Below are positions 55,506-64,000 of a stretch of 64,000 bases of DNA, one piece after another. A program made the position numbers and the translations under genes. Source of the stretch: Mesorhizobium onobrychidis (GTDB lineage: Bacteria; Pseudomonadota; Alphaproteobacteria; Rhizobiales; Rhizobiaceae); NCBI RefSeq assembly GCF_024707545.1, contig NZ_CP062229.1, forward strand, positions 2,151,501 through 2,215,500, written 5' to 3'. The notes below the pieces were generated by a model. That model was not told where the DNA came from and made no database searches. It was given only the letters and a program-made list of their open reading frames with translations. Numbering within the stretch: the first letter of the stretch is position 1; each line of letters opens with the position of its first letter.

Positions 55506-56000
55506 TCAGACGTAGGCGCCGGCCGAATAAGTGAGCTCATAGGAGTGACTGTAGAGCTCGATGATATTGCCGAAGGGATCCTCGCAATAGACCATGCGGT
55601 AAGGCTTTTCGCCCGGATAGTAGTAGCGGACCTGGCTCATCCGCTGGCGGCCGCCGAGGGCCTCGATGCGCTTGACGCGCTCTTCGAGATGCTGGTCCTG
55701 CAGGCAGATGTGGAAGATGCCCGGACGCCAGTATTCGAAGGGCCGCTTCTCAGGGCGAGTTTTGGGGAACTCGAAGAGCTCGATGCCGATGCCGTCGCCG
55801 GTCGAGAGGTGAGCGATCCGGAAACTTCCCCAGCCGGCTCCGAAGACGTCGTCGCACATCTGGCCGATAGCGCTGTCGTCCTGGCTGACCTTGGTCGGCC
55901 CCATGATCACATAACAGTCGAAGGCCATCGAGTAGAACTCGACTGCTCTTTCGAGGTCGGGCACAGTGATGCCGATGTGGGAAAAGGTTATGGCGGTCAT
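55506..56000 (-). CDS. VOC/glyoxalase-fold protein
   Basis: A 164-residue protein with the vicinal-oxygen-chelate pattern: FSHIGITVPDLERAVEFYSM at the start, HICLQDQHLEERVKRIEALG, and DPFGNIIELYSHS as the metal-binding end. Enzymes of this fold include glyoxalase, epimerases and dioxygenases. It overlaps the permease gene by 4 bp and lies between transporter and dehydrogenase, so an isomerase or epimerase step is plausible. Confidence 0.85.
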   Translation of the reverse strand: MTAITFSHIGITVPDLERAVEFYSMAFDCYVIMGPTKVSQDDSAIGQMCDDVFGAGWGSFRIAHLSTGDGIGIELFEFPKTRPEKRPFEYWRPGIFHICLQDQHLEERVKRIEALGGRQRMSQVRYYYPGEKPYRMVYCEDPFGNIIELYSHSYELTYSAGAYV

Positions 56001-56995
56001 TGATCTACCTTTCCTTTTTGTCCTGGCAAGGTGAGCGGGCCGACGATGAAGGCGAATGCGCGACCGATCTCGCCGCGCCACATGTCGACGCCGACCGCGG
56101 TCACGATGATGGCGCCGATGATGACGTTCTGGGCCGACGCCGGCACGGCGTTGAGGTTGAGCGCGTTCTGGACGATGACGATGGTAAGCGCGCCGATCAC
56201 GGTGCTCACGATCTGGCCGCGACCGCCGGCGAGACTTGCGCCGCCGATCACTGCGGCGGCGATCGCCGAGAGCTCCATCCCAACGCCATAATTAGGCGAG
56301 CCGGAATTGAGCCGTGCGGCCATGAGCACGGCTCCGACCGCCGCCATCGCACCGGCAATGACGAAGGCAAGGAAGCGCGTGCGGGCGACATTGAGCCCGG
56401 AGAGCGCCGCGGCCTGCGGGTTGCCGCCGACCGCGTAGATCGTGCGGCCGAAGGCGGTGTAGCGCATGACGAAGAAGGCGAGTGCGTAAAGGCCGACGAC
56501 GTAGAAGAGCGGCAGCGGCACCCCGAGAAGAGAGCCGTAGAAGATCGGCTCGAGCTTCGGGTGCACGGAGAATACCGGCGAGCCGTTGTTGAACATGAAG
56601 GCGATGCCGCGGAACGCCGAGAGCGCCGCGAGCGTGGTGATGAACGACGGGATACGAAGGTAGGCGGTGAGGACGCCGTTCACGGCGCCAAGGAGCACGC
56701 CGATCAGAAGGACGAGCAGAATCGCCAACGGCAGCGGCACGTCCCCGAATTTGATCGCCATGGCGAAAACCATAGTCATCAATGCGATGGCCGAACCGGG
56801 GGAAAGGTCGATGCCGCCGGTGAAGATCACGATGGTCGAGCCGATCGCAACGATCGCAACGATGCTCACTTGCAGAATGAGGTTGGACAGATTGCCGACA
56901 TCGAGAAAGCGGTTGGTGGTGAGCGCGACGACGACAGCCACCAGGAGAAGGGCAGCAAGCGGACCGACGATCTGGTTGCTCACCAACCGCTTCAT
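55997..56995 (-). CDS. Sugar ABC transporter permease, system A
   Basis: A 332-residue RbsC-type permease with about ten hydrophobic segments and GSTIVIFTGGIDLSPGSAIA and AAAVIGGASLAGGRGQIVST motifs. It overlaps the ATPase gene by 4 bp and the VOC gene by 4 bp. Together with 56992-58494 and 58578-59627 it makes one complete importer. Confidence 0.92.
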   Translation of the reverse strand: MKRLVSNQIVGPLAALLLVAVVVALTTNRFLDVGNLSNLILQVSIVAIVAIGSTIVIFTGGIDLSPGSAIALMTMVFAMAIKFGDVPLPLAILLVLLIGVLLGAVNGVLTAYLRIPSFITTLAALSAFRGIAFMFNNGSPVFSVHPKLEPIFYGSLLGVPLPLFYVVGLYALAFFVMRYTAFGRTIYAVGGNPQAAALSGLNVARTRFLAFVIAGAMAAVGAVLMAARLNSGSPNYGVGMELSAIAAAVIGGASLAGGRGQIVSTVIGALTIVIVQNALNLNAVPASAQNVIIGAIIVTAVGVDMWRGEIGRAFAFIVGPLTLPGQKGKVDQ

Positions 56996-58494
56996 GCGGC
57001 GAGCTCCTCCTGGTCGGCGGAGGCCTTGACCAGGTCGGCCTTGTCGAGGCTCCTGGCATCGCGGATTGCGACGATCCTTCCGCGGCTTACAATGCCGATC
57101 CGGTCGCTCATCGCGAGCAGCTCGTCATAGTCGGAGCTGATCAGGATGACGCCCTTGCCGGCGGCTGTAAGCTCGTTGATGAGCTGATACACGGCGATCT
57201 TGGCCCCGACATCGATACCTTGGGTCGGCTCGTCGAGAACGAAAAGCTCGGCCTCCGCGAACAGCCACCGGGCAATCACGATCTTCTGCTGGTTGCCACC
57301 GGAAAGCTCGCCGACCAGCGCCGTCCCGGCAGTCGGCGTGATTCTGAGGCTCCGGATCAGGCCGTGGGCAAGCCGTCGTTCGCGGGCGTGGTCGAGCATG
57401 GCTCCGCGCGTGATCCGGCCGAGCCCGGCGATCGAGATGTTCTCGAGCCCGCTGAAATTGAAGAAGAGCCCGTCGGATTTTCGATTCTCCGGCACAAGCG
57501 CGATCCCGGCGGCGATCGCGTCGCGCGAGGACAGAAGCTTGAGCGATTTGCCGCGAAGCCGGATTTCGCCTTGCCGAAGCACATCGACCCCGAACAGGGC
57601 GCGGGCGATTTCGGTGCGGCCGGAGCCGAGCACGCCGCCAAGGCCGAAGACCTCGCCGCGGCCAACCGTAAAGCTAGCGCCGGCGACGCGGTTGCTCGTG
57701 TGGATGGAGCGCACGTCGAGGAGGGCGTCACCCGTGGCATTCGCCGCCTTGGGAAAGTGTTCGTCGACGCGGCCGACCATCTTAAGGACAATGGCGCTGA
57801 TCTCGACCGGCGTTTCCGCTGCGTTCGATACCACGCGCCCATCCTTGAGGATCGTTGCTTCGTCGACGAGTTCAACGACCTCGTCCAGGCGATGCGAGAT
57901 GTAGAGGATGATCCTGCCATCGTCCCTGAGGCGCAGGAGAAGGCGATGAAGCTCGGCGATCTCGTCGGGGCCGAGGGCGGTGGTCGGCTCGTCGAGAATG
58001 ATCATCGAGGCGTTGGCCGCGATCGCCTTGGCGATCTCCACGAGTTGCTGGCCGGCGGTTGAGAGTTCGCCCACGATCGCGTCCGGGTCGATCGCGACGT
58101 GGATGCGGCCAAGCACGCGCCGGGCTCCCTCGCGCATTGCCGGCCAGTCTATCCGCCATCGGTTTCCCGGAAGCCGGCCGAGATAGATGTTCTCCGCGAC
58201 CGATAGCGTTTGGACGAGCGAGAACTCCTGAAAGACCGTGGCGATCCCTGCGCGCCGCGCGGCGATCGGGTCGGAAAGCACGACCGGCTGGCCCGCACAC
58301 AGGATCTCGCCCGAATCGGGCTGATGCACCCCGCATAGCACCTTGACAAGCGTGGACTTGCCGCAGCCATTCTCGCCGAGCAGGCCGTGAATCCGCCCGG
58401 CAACGAGGCTGAGCGACACGGAATCGTTGGCCACAACGCCGGGGAAACGCTTGGTCACGTTCCTCAGCTCCCAGACGGGAACGCTCTCTTCCAT
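56992..58494 (-). CDS. Sugar ABC transporter ATPase, system A
   Basis: A 500-residue tandem ABC protein: GENGCGKST, MIILDEPTTALG, SGGNQQKIVIARWLF and LDEPTQGIDVGAK. It energises system A. It begins 83 bp after the binding protein stop and overlaps the permease. The substrate is probably shared with the nearby lactonase pathway. Confidence 0.93.
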   Translation of the reverse strand: MEESVPVWELRNVTKRFPGVVANDSVSLSLVAGRIHGLLGENGCGKSTLVKVLCGVHQPDSGEILCAGQPVVLSDPIAARRAGIATVFQEFSLVQTLSVAENIYLGRLPGNRWRIDWPAMREGARRVLGRIHVAIDPDAIVGELSTAGQQLVEIAKAIAANASMIILDEPTTALGPDEIAELHRLLLRLRDDGRIILYISHRLDEVVELVDEATILKDGRVVSNAAETPVEISAIVLKMVGRVDEHFPKAANATGDALLDVRSIHTSNRVAGASFTVGRGEVFGLGGVLGSGRTEIARALFGVDVLRQGEIRLRGKSLKLLSSRDAIAAGIALVPENRKSDGLFFNFSGLENISIAGLGRITRGAMLDHARERRLAHGLIRSLRITPTAGTALVGELSGGNQQKIVIARWLFAEAELFVLDEPTQGIDVGAKIAVYQLINELTAAGKGVILISSDYDELLAMSDRIGIVSRGRIVAIRDARSLDKADLVKASADQEELAA

Positions 58495-58577
58495 AGCTCT
58501 CCACGCGATCCTTGCTTCGCCCGACCGGGTGATCCGGCCGAGCGAGGGAGGTGCTGCTTAAGGAACATGAGTTCGTC

Positions 58578-59627
58578 TCAATACTGTATCGACGGCTTCG
58601 GATAGAGCTTGTCGGGCGCCTGCAGAACCGGCAGCACATTGGCCTTGTCGACAATCGTTGTCGGTGTTTCGACAAAGCCTCCTGCGAAATTGCCGTCGAG
58701 CACGTCGATCGCGACCTGCAACGCAATCTGGCCCATGACGAATGGTGTCGTGTTGACAGTCGCGGTGACCGTGCCTTTGCTGATCTCCTCGAGAGCGGCG
58801 GTGTCGCCATCATTGCCAAGCAGCATCAAGTCGTTTCGACCGAGCGACTTAGCGGCGAGTTGGGCACCCATGATCATGTAGTCGTTCGCGGCAAAGATGA
58901 CGTCGACGTCCGGATGACCCTGGAGCAGGTCCATGCCGGCGGTGTTGCCACCCTCAACATTCCAGCCGCCGGGAATGCTCGCAACAATATCCACATTCGG
59001 CTTGCCCTTGACGGCGTCGAGGAAGCCGCCGACGCGCTCTGTCGAATGGTAGCCGGGCTGGCCTTCGATGACCGCGGCTTTCACCGATTTATCGCCGAGC
59101 CTCTCAAGGAGGTATTCGCCGATCTTATGCGTGCCTTTGCGTTGCGAATAGCCGACCACGGCATGGACCGGGGTCGGAAAGTTGGCGATGTCGGAGTTGA
59201 CGATGACGACGGAGATGCCTTTGTCGACGGCCTGCTTGACGAGCGGAGCGGCGGCCGCCTCGTCATGGGTCGACAGGACGATGGCGTCGACGCCCTGGGT
59301 GATCACGTCCTGGATCATGCCCATCTGGCCGTTGATGTCGGCGCCGCTTTGCGGGGCGAGCATGAAGGTCTCAACATTGCCCTTCTCGGCCGCTGCGGTT
59401 TTGAGGCCCTCGCCGATGGCGATGTAGTAGTTGAACTCGGTCGCCGGCGGCATGTAGGCGATGCGGATCTTGTCCTTGCCGGCGCCCTTGGTGATCGGCG
59501 CCTGTGCGCCGGGTTGAAGCGGTTGCGGTGCGGCGTAGTCGATGGCGAGGGCAATACCGGTCGCCGTGAGTACTACGACCGCGCTTGTCGCTGCTATCGC
59601 GATCAACGATCGAAAGCTGAAGCTCAT
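58578..59627 (-). CDS. Sugar ABC transporter periplasmic binding protein, system A
   Basis: A 349-residue RbsB-type protein. A hydrophobic N-terminus (LIAIAATSAVVVLTATGIAL) acts as signal or anchor. The fold is clear from RIAYMPPATEFNYYIAIGEG, QGVDAIVLSTHDEAAAAPLV and DVIFAANDYMIMGAQLAAKS. ATG at 59627 follows GGGAGGAAAGG. It lies 30 bp after the SMP-30 gene. Confidence 0.9.
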   Translation of the reverse strand: MSFSFRSLIAIAATSAVVVLTATGIALAIDYAAPQPLQPGAQAPITKGAGKDKIRIAYMPPATEFNYYIAIGEGLKTAAAEKGNVETFMLAPQSGADINGQMGMIQDVITQGVDAIVLSTHDEAAAAPLVKQAVDKGISVVIVNSDIANFPTPVHAVVGYSQRKGTHKIGEYLLERLGDKSVKAAVIEGQPGYHSTERVGGFLDAVKGKPNVDIVASIPGGWNVEGGNTAGMDLLQGHPDVDVIFAANDYMIMGAQLAAKSLGRNDLMLLGNDGDTAALEEISKGTVTATVNTTPFVMGQIALQVAIDVLDGNFAGGFVETPTTIVDKANVLPVLQAPDKLYPKPSIQY

Positions 59628-59657
59628 GCCTTTCCTCCCTTGGACGCTTGACGGGTT

Positions 59658-60530
59658 CTATCCGGCGAACGGCGCGTCCACGACGCCGCGCACGCCGGGT
59701 TTGAAAGCGAAGAGAGAGCCGGCCGTCGGCTCGGCGGCGATCTGCTCCCGCGTCGCCTCCAGTCGCGATGTGGTGATGTAGAGAGTCTCGAGCTCAGGCC
59801 CGCCGAAAGCGCAGCAGGTCGGCTTCAACACCGGCACCTCGACCACCCGGTCGATGCTCCCGTCGGGCAGGATGCGGACGACTCGCCGGCCTTCCCATTC
59901 GGCATTCCACACGGCGCCTTCAGCGTCGACGCACGAGCCGTCCGGAATGCCCGGCTCTCCCTTGAAATCGTTGAGGACTTGTCGGTTGCCTGGAACCCCG
60001 GTGCCCGGATCGTAGTCATAGACCCAGATGGTTCCGACGGAGGTGTCGGCGAAATACATGCGGCGCCCGTCGGGCGAGAAACAGGTCGAGTTGGCGCAGC
60101 CAACGCCGGTAATGATCGTCGTTACCGATTCGTCGGGATCGATCCGCAACACGGTCGACTTTTCCGGTCCGGAACCCTCGTTCATTCCGCCAGCGATGAA
60201 TCGGCCCTGGCGATCCGTGCGGCCGTCATTGAGGCGCGTCGCCAGTTTGTCGGGCTCGAAGCGATGGATCGTCGCGAGTTCGCCGGTGCCGGGGTCGAAG
60301 AACGCCACCTCCTTTGCGAGGGCGAGAATGAAACCGCCTTTCTCGCGGGGCGCGAAGCAGCAGACGCGGTCCGCCATGGCGATTGAACCCGAAGCACCTG
60401 ATGAGGGTTCGAGCCACCACAGACGCTTCCCGTGGATGTCCGTCCACCAGACCCGGCGGTCATGGTGGTTCCACAGAATTCCCTCGCCGTGCAGGTTACG
60501 GCAGTCGAGCGCGAGCTCGGCTCTGTCCAT
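59658..60530 (-). CDS. SMP-30/gluconolactonase-family sugar lactonase
   Basis: A 290-residue six-bladed propeller lactonase (regucalcin family). Metal-site blocks are HGEGILWNHHDRRVWWTDIH, RLNDGRTDRQGRFIAGGMNE, NSTCFSPDGRRMYFADT and PDGSCVDAEG. It hydrolyses sugar lactones made by sugar dehydrogenases. ATG at 60530 after GGGGAGGAG. It heads the minus-strand operon and implies an oxidative, non-phosphorylating sugar route. Confidence 0.88.
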   Translation of the reverse strand: MDRAELALDCRNLHGEGILWNHHDRRVWWTDIHGKRLWWLEPSSGASGSIAMADRVCCFAPREKGGFILALAKEVAFFDPGTGELATIHRFEPDKLATRLNDGRTDRQGRFIAGGMNEGSGPEKSTVLRIDPDESVTTIITGVGCANSTCFSPDGRRMYFADTSVGTIWVYDYDPGTGVPGNRQVLNDFKGEPGIPDGSCVDAEGAVWNAEWEGRRVVRILPDGSIDRVVEVPVLKPTCCAFGGPELETLYITTSRLEATREQIAAEPTAGSLFAFKPGVRGVVDAPFAG

Positions 60531-60611
60531 GTCTCCTCCCCGGAGCACGTACCTTGGCTTCGTAACGGGCCGTCAGCGAAGCCGCTTCTTGTTGCCGAAC
60601 TTTCTGGTGTC

Positions 60612-60621
60612 TGGTATATCA
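60612..60621. promoter_or_regulatory. GntR-type operator candidate
   Basis: TGGTATATCA is a near-palindrome (8 of 10 positions symmetric), like FadR/GntR-FCD sites (TGGTNNACCA). It lies in the 99-bp divergent gap, 8 bp before the gntR start, where it could act on both promoters. Confidence 0.4.
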
Positions 60622-60629
60622 CCTTGCAG

Positions 60630-61355
60630 ATGGCAGGCAATACCAAAATCAGCGGCCGGCTTCCCGTCGCCAGGATCAAGCGACCCAAATCGCTTGCGGA
60701 AACCGTGCTCCACCAGCTCCGCCAGTCGATCGTCCACGGTGACCTCGCGTTGGGTCAGCCTCTCTCTGAACGTCAGCTCGCCGACGATCTCGGCGTGTCG
60801 AAGACTCCCGTCAGAGAGGCGCTCGCCCAGCTCCGCGCCGAGGGCCTGGTGCTGATCTATCCGCAGCGCGGCGCCTTCGTCTTCACGCTGAGCGCTCGCG
60901 AGGTTCATCAGATCTGTGAATTCCGGAGTGCGGTAGAAACGGCGGCGCTGAGGCTCGCCATCGCGCGCGGCCCGGATGGCTTCGCGGCGGAGCTTGAAGA
61001 CATCGTGCGCGGCATGGCAACCGCGCAGCGTCAGGGTGACCAGCGGCTCTATCTGTCCCTGGACACCCGCTATCACGCGGCCTTCTTCGAGCACTGCGGC
61101 AATAGCTATCTCCGCGACAGCTATGAGCGCTATGTCGGCAAGATCGCAGCGCTCCGGACCCACCTTGCCGGCAAGCCGCTTCACACGAAGCTGTCGTTCC
61201 AGGAGCATCGACAGATGCTCGACACCATCCGGCGTGGCGACGCAGACGCAACGATAGCGGTTCTGGATATCCATATCGGACGGACGCGCGAGACCTATTC
61301 CAACGGAATTGAGGACATTGCCGCCGCGGATAAAGGAATTCCGGAGGCGAGCTGA
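60630..61355 (+). CDS. GntR-family regulator (FadR/FCD type)
   Basis: A 241-residue regulator: winged helix with SLAETVLHQLRQSIVHGDLA and LADDLGVSKTPVREALAQLR, then an FCD ligand domain with metal/acid-binding residues (LDTRYHAAFFEHCGN, EHRQML). FCD regulators sense sugar acids or organic acids. It is the first gene of the plus-strand operon and divergent from the SMP-30 operon, so it probably controls both. The ATG at 60630 is used; the longer upstream frame is not coding. Confidence 0.9.
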   Translation: MAGNTKISGRLPVARIKRPKSLAETVLHQLRQSIVHGDLALGQPLSERQLADDLGVSKTPVREALAQLRAEGLVLIYPQRGAFVFTLSAREVHQICEFRSAVETAALRLAIARGPDGFAAELEDIVRGMATAQRQGDQRLYLSLDTRYHAAFFEHCGNSYLRDSYERYVGKIAALRTHLAGKPLHTKLSFQEHRQMLDTIRRGDADATIAVLDIHIGRTRETYSNGIEDIAAADKGIPEAS

Positions 61356-62869
61356 TGGCGGCACCGCTCCTCGAGCTCAGCGGCATCACGAAGTGGTACG
61401 GCACGACGCGGGCCCTTGGCGACGTCGATTTCGATCTGAGGCAGGGCGAGGTGCATGCGCTTGTCGGCGAAAATGGTGCCGGGAAATCGACACTCCTCGC
61501 CATCCTCTCCGGTGTGGTCGCGCCCGACAAGGGTACGATCAACATCGACGGGCGGGCGGTCACCATTGACGACCCATCCAGAGCGCAGGCGCTCGGCATC
61601 AGCACGGTCTTCCAGGAGCTTAGCCTCGCCGGGGCCTTGACGGTCGCCGAGAACGTCTTTGTCGGCCGGGCTCCGACGGCCTGCGGGGTCATACGCTGGA
61701 GCGAGCTCCGGCGGCGGACCCAGCAGATCCTCTCCCCCTTCGGCATCGAAATCGATGTCGGTCGCCCGGTTGACCGCTTGCCCGCGGGCACGCGCCAGCT
61801 CGTCGAGATTGCCAAGGCGCTGTCGCTCGACGCTCGCATCCTTCTCCTCGACGAGCCCACCTCGGCGCTCACCTCCGATGAGGTCGCAGCGCTGTTTGAC
61901 ATCATCACTCGGCTTAAGACCCGGGGCATCGGCATCGTCTATGTGAGCCATCACATGGCCGAGGTCTTCCGGATCGCCGACCGCGTCACCGTGCTGCGCG
62001 ATGGCCGAAGGATGACCACGCGCGCGGTGCCGGAGACTTCCATCGACGACGTCGTCCGCGCCATGGTCGGCCGGAACCTCGAAATCTTCGCAGCCGAGAC
62101 GGCGCTCGTGCCGGGTCCGGTGGCGCTTGCAGTCCGTGGCAACGGAGCCAAGGGCAAATCTCGACATCTGGAGCTTGAAATACGTTTCGGTGAGGTCGTC
62201 GGTCTCGCGGGCCTGATGGGATCGCGCCGCAGCGAGCTTGCACGCAGCCTCGTCGGCCTGCGGCAGCCGTCTGGAGGAACTGCGATCGAGATCAAGGGCC
62301 GTCCGACGCGCCTGCGTGGTCTCCGCGACGCGATGGCGCGCGGCATCGCCTATGTGCCGGACGATCGCAAAGCGGAAGGCCTGTTCCTGTCGATGTCGGT
62401 CACCGATAATTTCGTCGTGACTGCGCTTCGCCGCTTTGCGCGGCTCGGTTGGATTGAGAGGGCGGCGGCGACGGCGGCGGCGGGTAGGGCGGTCGAACGC
62501 TTCCGGATACGAGTGCCGAGCCTTGCGGCGGCGGCTGGAAAACTCAGCGGCGGCAACCAGCAGAAACTGATGCTGTCGAAGTGGCTTGCGAGCGACCCGG
62601 CGATCGTCGTGATTGACGAGCCGACCAAGGGCGTCGACGTCGAAGCGAAAAGGGAGATCCACAAGGAAATCCGCCGCCTCGCTGCTGCCGGTAAGGCGAT
62701 TCTCTTGATCTCCTCTGACCTCCCGGAGCTCTTCACCATCTCCGATCGGATCGTCGTCATGCGAGAGGGACAGATCGTCGGCGATCTCCCGACACGTTTG
62801 GCAACGGAAGAGAGTGTAATGGCTCTTGCCTCCGGCATCGGTCACAAGCGCGAAGGGGAGGCGGCATGA
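61355..62869 (+). CDS. Sugar ABC transporter ATPase, system B
   Basis: A 504-residue tandem ABC protein: GENGAGKST, ILLLDEPTSALTS, SGGNQQKLMLSKWLA and VIDEPTKGVDVE. It overlaps the gntR stop (TGATG) and the permease start by 4 bp, so the three are coupled. Domain order and length are as in RbsA. It differs clearly from system A, so it is not a recent duplicate. Confidence 0.92.
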   Translation: MAAPLLELSGITKWYGTTRALGDVDFDLRQGEVHALVGENGAGKSTLLAILSGVVAPDKGTINIDGRAVTIDDPSRAQALGISTVFQELSLAGALTVAENVFVGRAPTACGVIRWSELRRRTQQILSPFGIEIDVGRPVDRLPAGTRQLVEIAKALSLDARILLLDEPTSALTSDEVAALFDIITRLKTRGIGIVYVSHHMAEVFRIADRVTVLRDGRRMTTRAVPETSIDDVVRAMVGRNLEIFAAETALVPGPVALAVRGNGAKGKSRHLELEIRFGEVVGLAGLMGSRRSELARSLVGLRQPSGGTAIEIKGRPTRLRGLRDAMARGIAYVPDDRKAEGLFLSMSVTDNFVVTALRRFARLGWIERAAATAAAGRAVERFRIRVPSLAAAAGKLSGGNQQKLMLSKWLASDPAIVVIDEPTKGVDVEAKREIHKEIRRLAAAGKAILLISSDLPELFTISDRIVVMREGQIVGDLPTRLATEESVMALASGIGHKREGEAA

Positions 62870-63852
62870 GCGTCGACGAGGTCGGTCGGTGGCCTTCGCG
62901 TTTCGGCAGCCGTGTCCTTCGGCGCTTCGTCGAGACGCGCGAGTTGACGCTACTGGTTCTTATCGTTGCGATCATCGTCGGAATGTCGCTGGCTTCGCCG
63001 GTCTTCCTGTCGCTGGCGAACTTCCGTGCGATAGCCATCGGCATGGCGCCGACCGTGATCATCGCTGTGGGCATGACGGTGCTCCTGGTCTCTGGTGGAT
63101 TCGATCTCTCGGTCGGCTCCGTGCTGGCGCTAGCGAGTACCGTGGCGGCGCTTCTTCTGTTAAGCGGCGCCTCCATCCCGCTGGCGATTCTTGGTGCGCT
63201 TGCTCTTGGCGTCATCATCGGCCTTGCCAACGGCATCGTCGTCACCAGGATCGGTGTCAATCCCCTGGTCGCCACTCTCGGCTCGATGTCGATCGCCCGC
63301 GGGATCGCCTTGGTGCTGACCGAAGGATTCTCGCTCAGCAATCTACCGCCGGCCTTCGGGTGGGCCGGCCGCGCCGAGATTCTCGGCCTGCCGTTTCTTC
63401 TTTGGGTCGCGCTCGCACTGGTGGTCGTCTTTGACCTCGCCATGCGGCATGGAAGCTTCTTCCGGCAACTCTACTACATCGGCTCGAACGAGAAGGCGGC
63501 GCGTCTCTCGGGTTTGGCCGTCAATCGCGTCCGCACACTCGCCTACATGCTGAGCGGACTGCTCGCCGCGCTTGCCGGCGTCCTCCTCGCCTCGCGGCTG
63601 ATGAGCGGTACGCCTACAGCCGGCAACGCGCTCGAATTGCAGGTGCTCGCAGCCGCCGTGATCGGCGGCGCAAGTCTGCGCGGCGGGGAGGGCACCGTCC
63701 TGGGCGCGTTTCTCGGCGTCATCTTCGTCGCCTTGATCAACAACGCCATGACCATGCTCGCCGTGTCGATCTACTGGCAGATGATCGTCACCGGCGCCGT
63801 TCTTGTCCTGGCCGTTGCGCTCGACATGCTGGTGCGCCGCGGCGACGGGTAA
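62866..63852 (+). CDS. Sugar ABC transporter permease, system B
   Basis: A 328-residue RbsC-type permease with about nine hydrophobic segments and TVLLVSGGFDLSVGSVLALA and VLAAAVIGGASLRGGEGTVL. It overlaps the ATPase gene. The matching binding protein starts 44 bp downstream. Confidence 0.92.
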   Translation: MSVDEVGRWPSRFGSRVLRRFVETRELTLLVLIVAIIVGMSLASPVFLSLANFRAIAIGMAPTVIIAVGMTVLLVSGGFDLSVGSVLALASTVAALLLLSGASIPLAILGALALGVIIGLANGIVVTRIGVNPLVATLGSMSIARGIALVLTEGFSLSNLPPAFGWAGRAEILGLPFLLWVALALVVVFDLAMRHGSFFRQLYYIGSNEKAARLSGLAVNRVRTLAYMLSGLLAALAGVLLASRLMSGTPTAGNALELQVLAAAVIGGASLRGGEGTVLGAFLGVIFVALINNAMTMLAVSIYWQMIVTGAVLVLAVALDMLVRRGDG

Positions 63853-63895
63853 GCCAAGGGCCCATTGGGCTCCAATCGAAGAAGGGAGGAAAGTG

Positions 63896-64000
63896 ATGAC
63901 GACACTCGATCTCGACCGCCGCAGCCTGATGAAGCTCGGCGGCATTGGCCTCGCCGGGACGGGGCTCGGCCTCGTACCCCAATTCAGCGATGAAGCGCTC
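63896..64000 (+). CDS. Exported binding protein of system B, 5' end only
   Basis: Only 35 codons are in the window. ATG at 63896 follows GGGAGGAAAG. The N-terminus MTTLDLDRRSLMKLGGIGLA has a Tat-like signal (DRRSLMKLGG), unusual for sugar binding proteins and different from system A. Operon position after ATPase and permease makes it the probable substrate-binding component. Confidence 0.7.
   Translation, partial: MTTLDLDRRSLMKLGGIGLAGTGLGLVPQFSDEAL

Overview
The window looks like GC-rich chromosomal or megaplasmid DNA of a Rhizobiales alphaproteobacterium, most likely Mesorhizobium. This rests on rhizobial gene styles (DUF3606 and DUF1488 small proteins, an ECF sigma/DGPF pair, an extra groESL copy under CIRCE), a 54-nt palindromic intergenic element present twice and identical, and the protein sequences. 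No database search was possible.

Layout. (1) 1-6.6 kb: end of an alpha-E domain protein, a transglutaminase, a type IB topoisomerase, a YciI/DGPF protein coupled to an ECF sigma factor, and an ALDH7-type aldehyde dehydrogenase. (2) 6.8-15.9 kb: a polyol/pentitol island. A kinase, DeoR regulator and GlpD/EryB-like dehydrogenase form one operon; a DUF2291 protein and a ribose-type ABC transporter form a second. Both are preceded by nearly the same 44-bp promoter/operator block. (3) 16-21.3 kb: a candidate sRNA, AI-2E family permease, an ABC-exporter relic, TauE/SafE permease, Cu/Zn superoxide dismutase and a DrrAB-type exporter. (4) 21.4-33.5 kb: a complete selenocysteine module. On the minus strand are fdoG (in-frame TGA plus SECIS-like hairpin), fdoH, fdoI, fdhE, selA, a Sel1-repeat gene, selB and selC; selD is divergent. 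The selB reading frame runs straight through selC.

(5) 33.6-42.6 kb: TetR plus epoxide-hydrolase-like pair, a DMT permease, tandem hairpin/terminator units, a LysR gene frameshifted by a 7-bp duplication, relics of a nitrilase and of a molybdenum hydroxylase, and a CrtC-like/FtsX/LolD-type ABC operon. (6) 42.7-53.8 kb: a fluid region of tiny orphan genes, relics (pcm, a secreted protein, a nuoD tail, a Rossmann protein), a tRNA 3' end, several hairpins, a 144-bp inverted-repeat element, an isolated nuoD and groESL, then PhhB and a monooxygenase-fold protein. (7) 53.8-64 kb: two divergent ribose-type ABC transporters around an SMP-30 lactonase and a GntR regulator, with 2-hydroxyacid dehydrogenase, RraA-like and VOC genes, probably for import and breakdown of an unidentified sugar or sugar acid.

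How the parts work together. SelD makes selenophosphate, SelA charges tRNA-Sec, and SelB delivers it to the UGA of fdoG. FdhE matures the enzyme and FdoGHI passes formate electrons to quinone. In the polyol island, import, phosphorylation and FAD-linked oxidation appear to be under one DeoR repressor. Most strong observations come directly from the DNA (in-frame TGA, tRNA folding, overlaps, repeats, frameshifts); substrates and regulation are inference.
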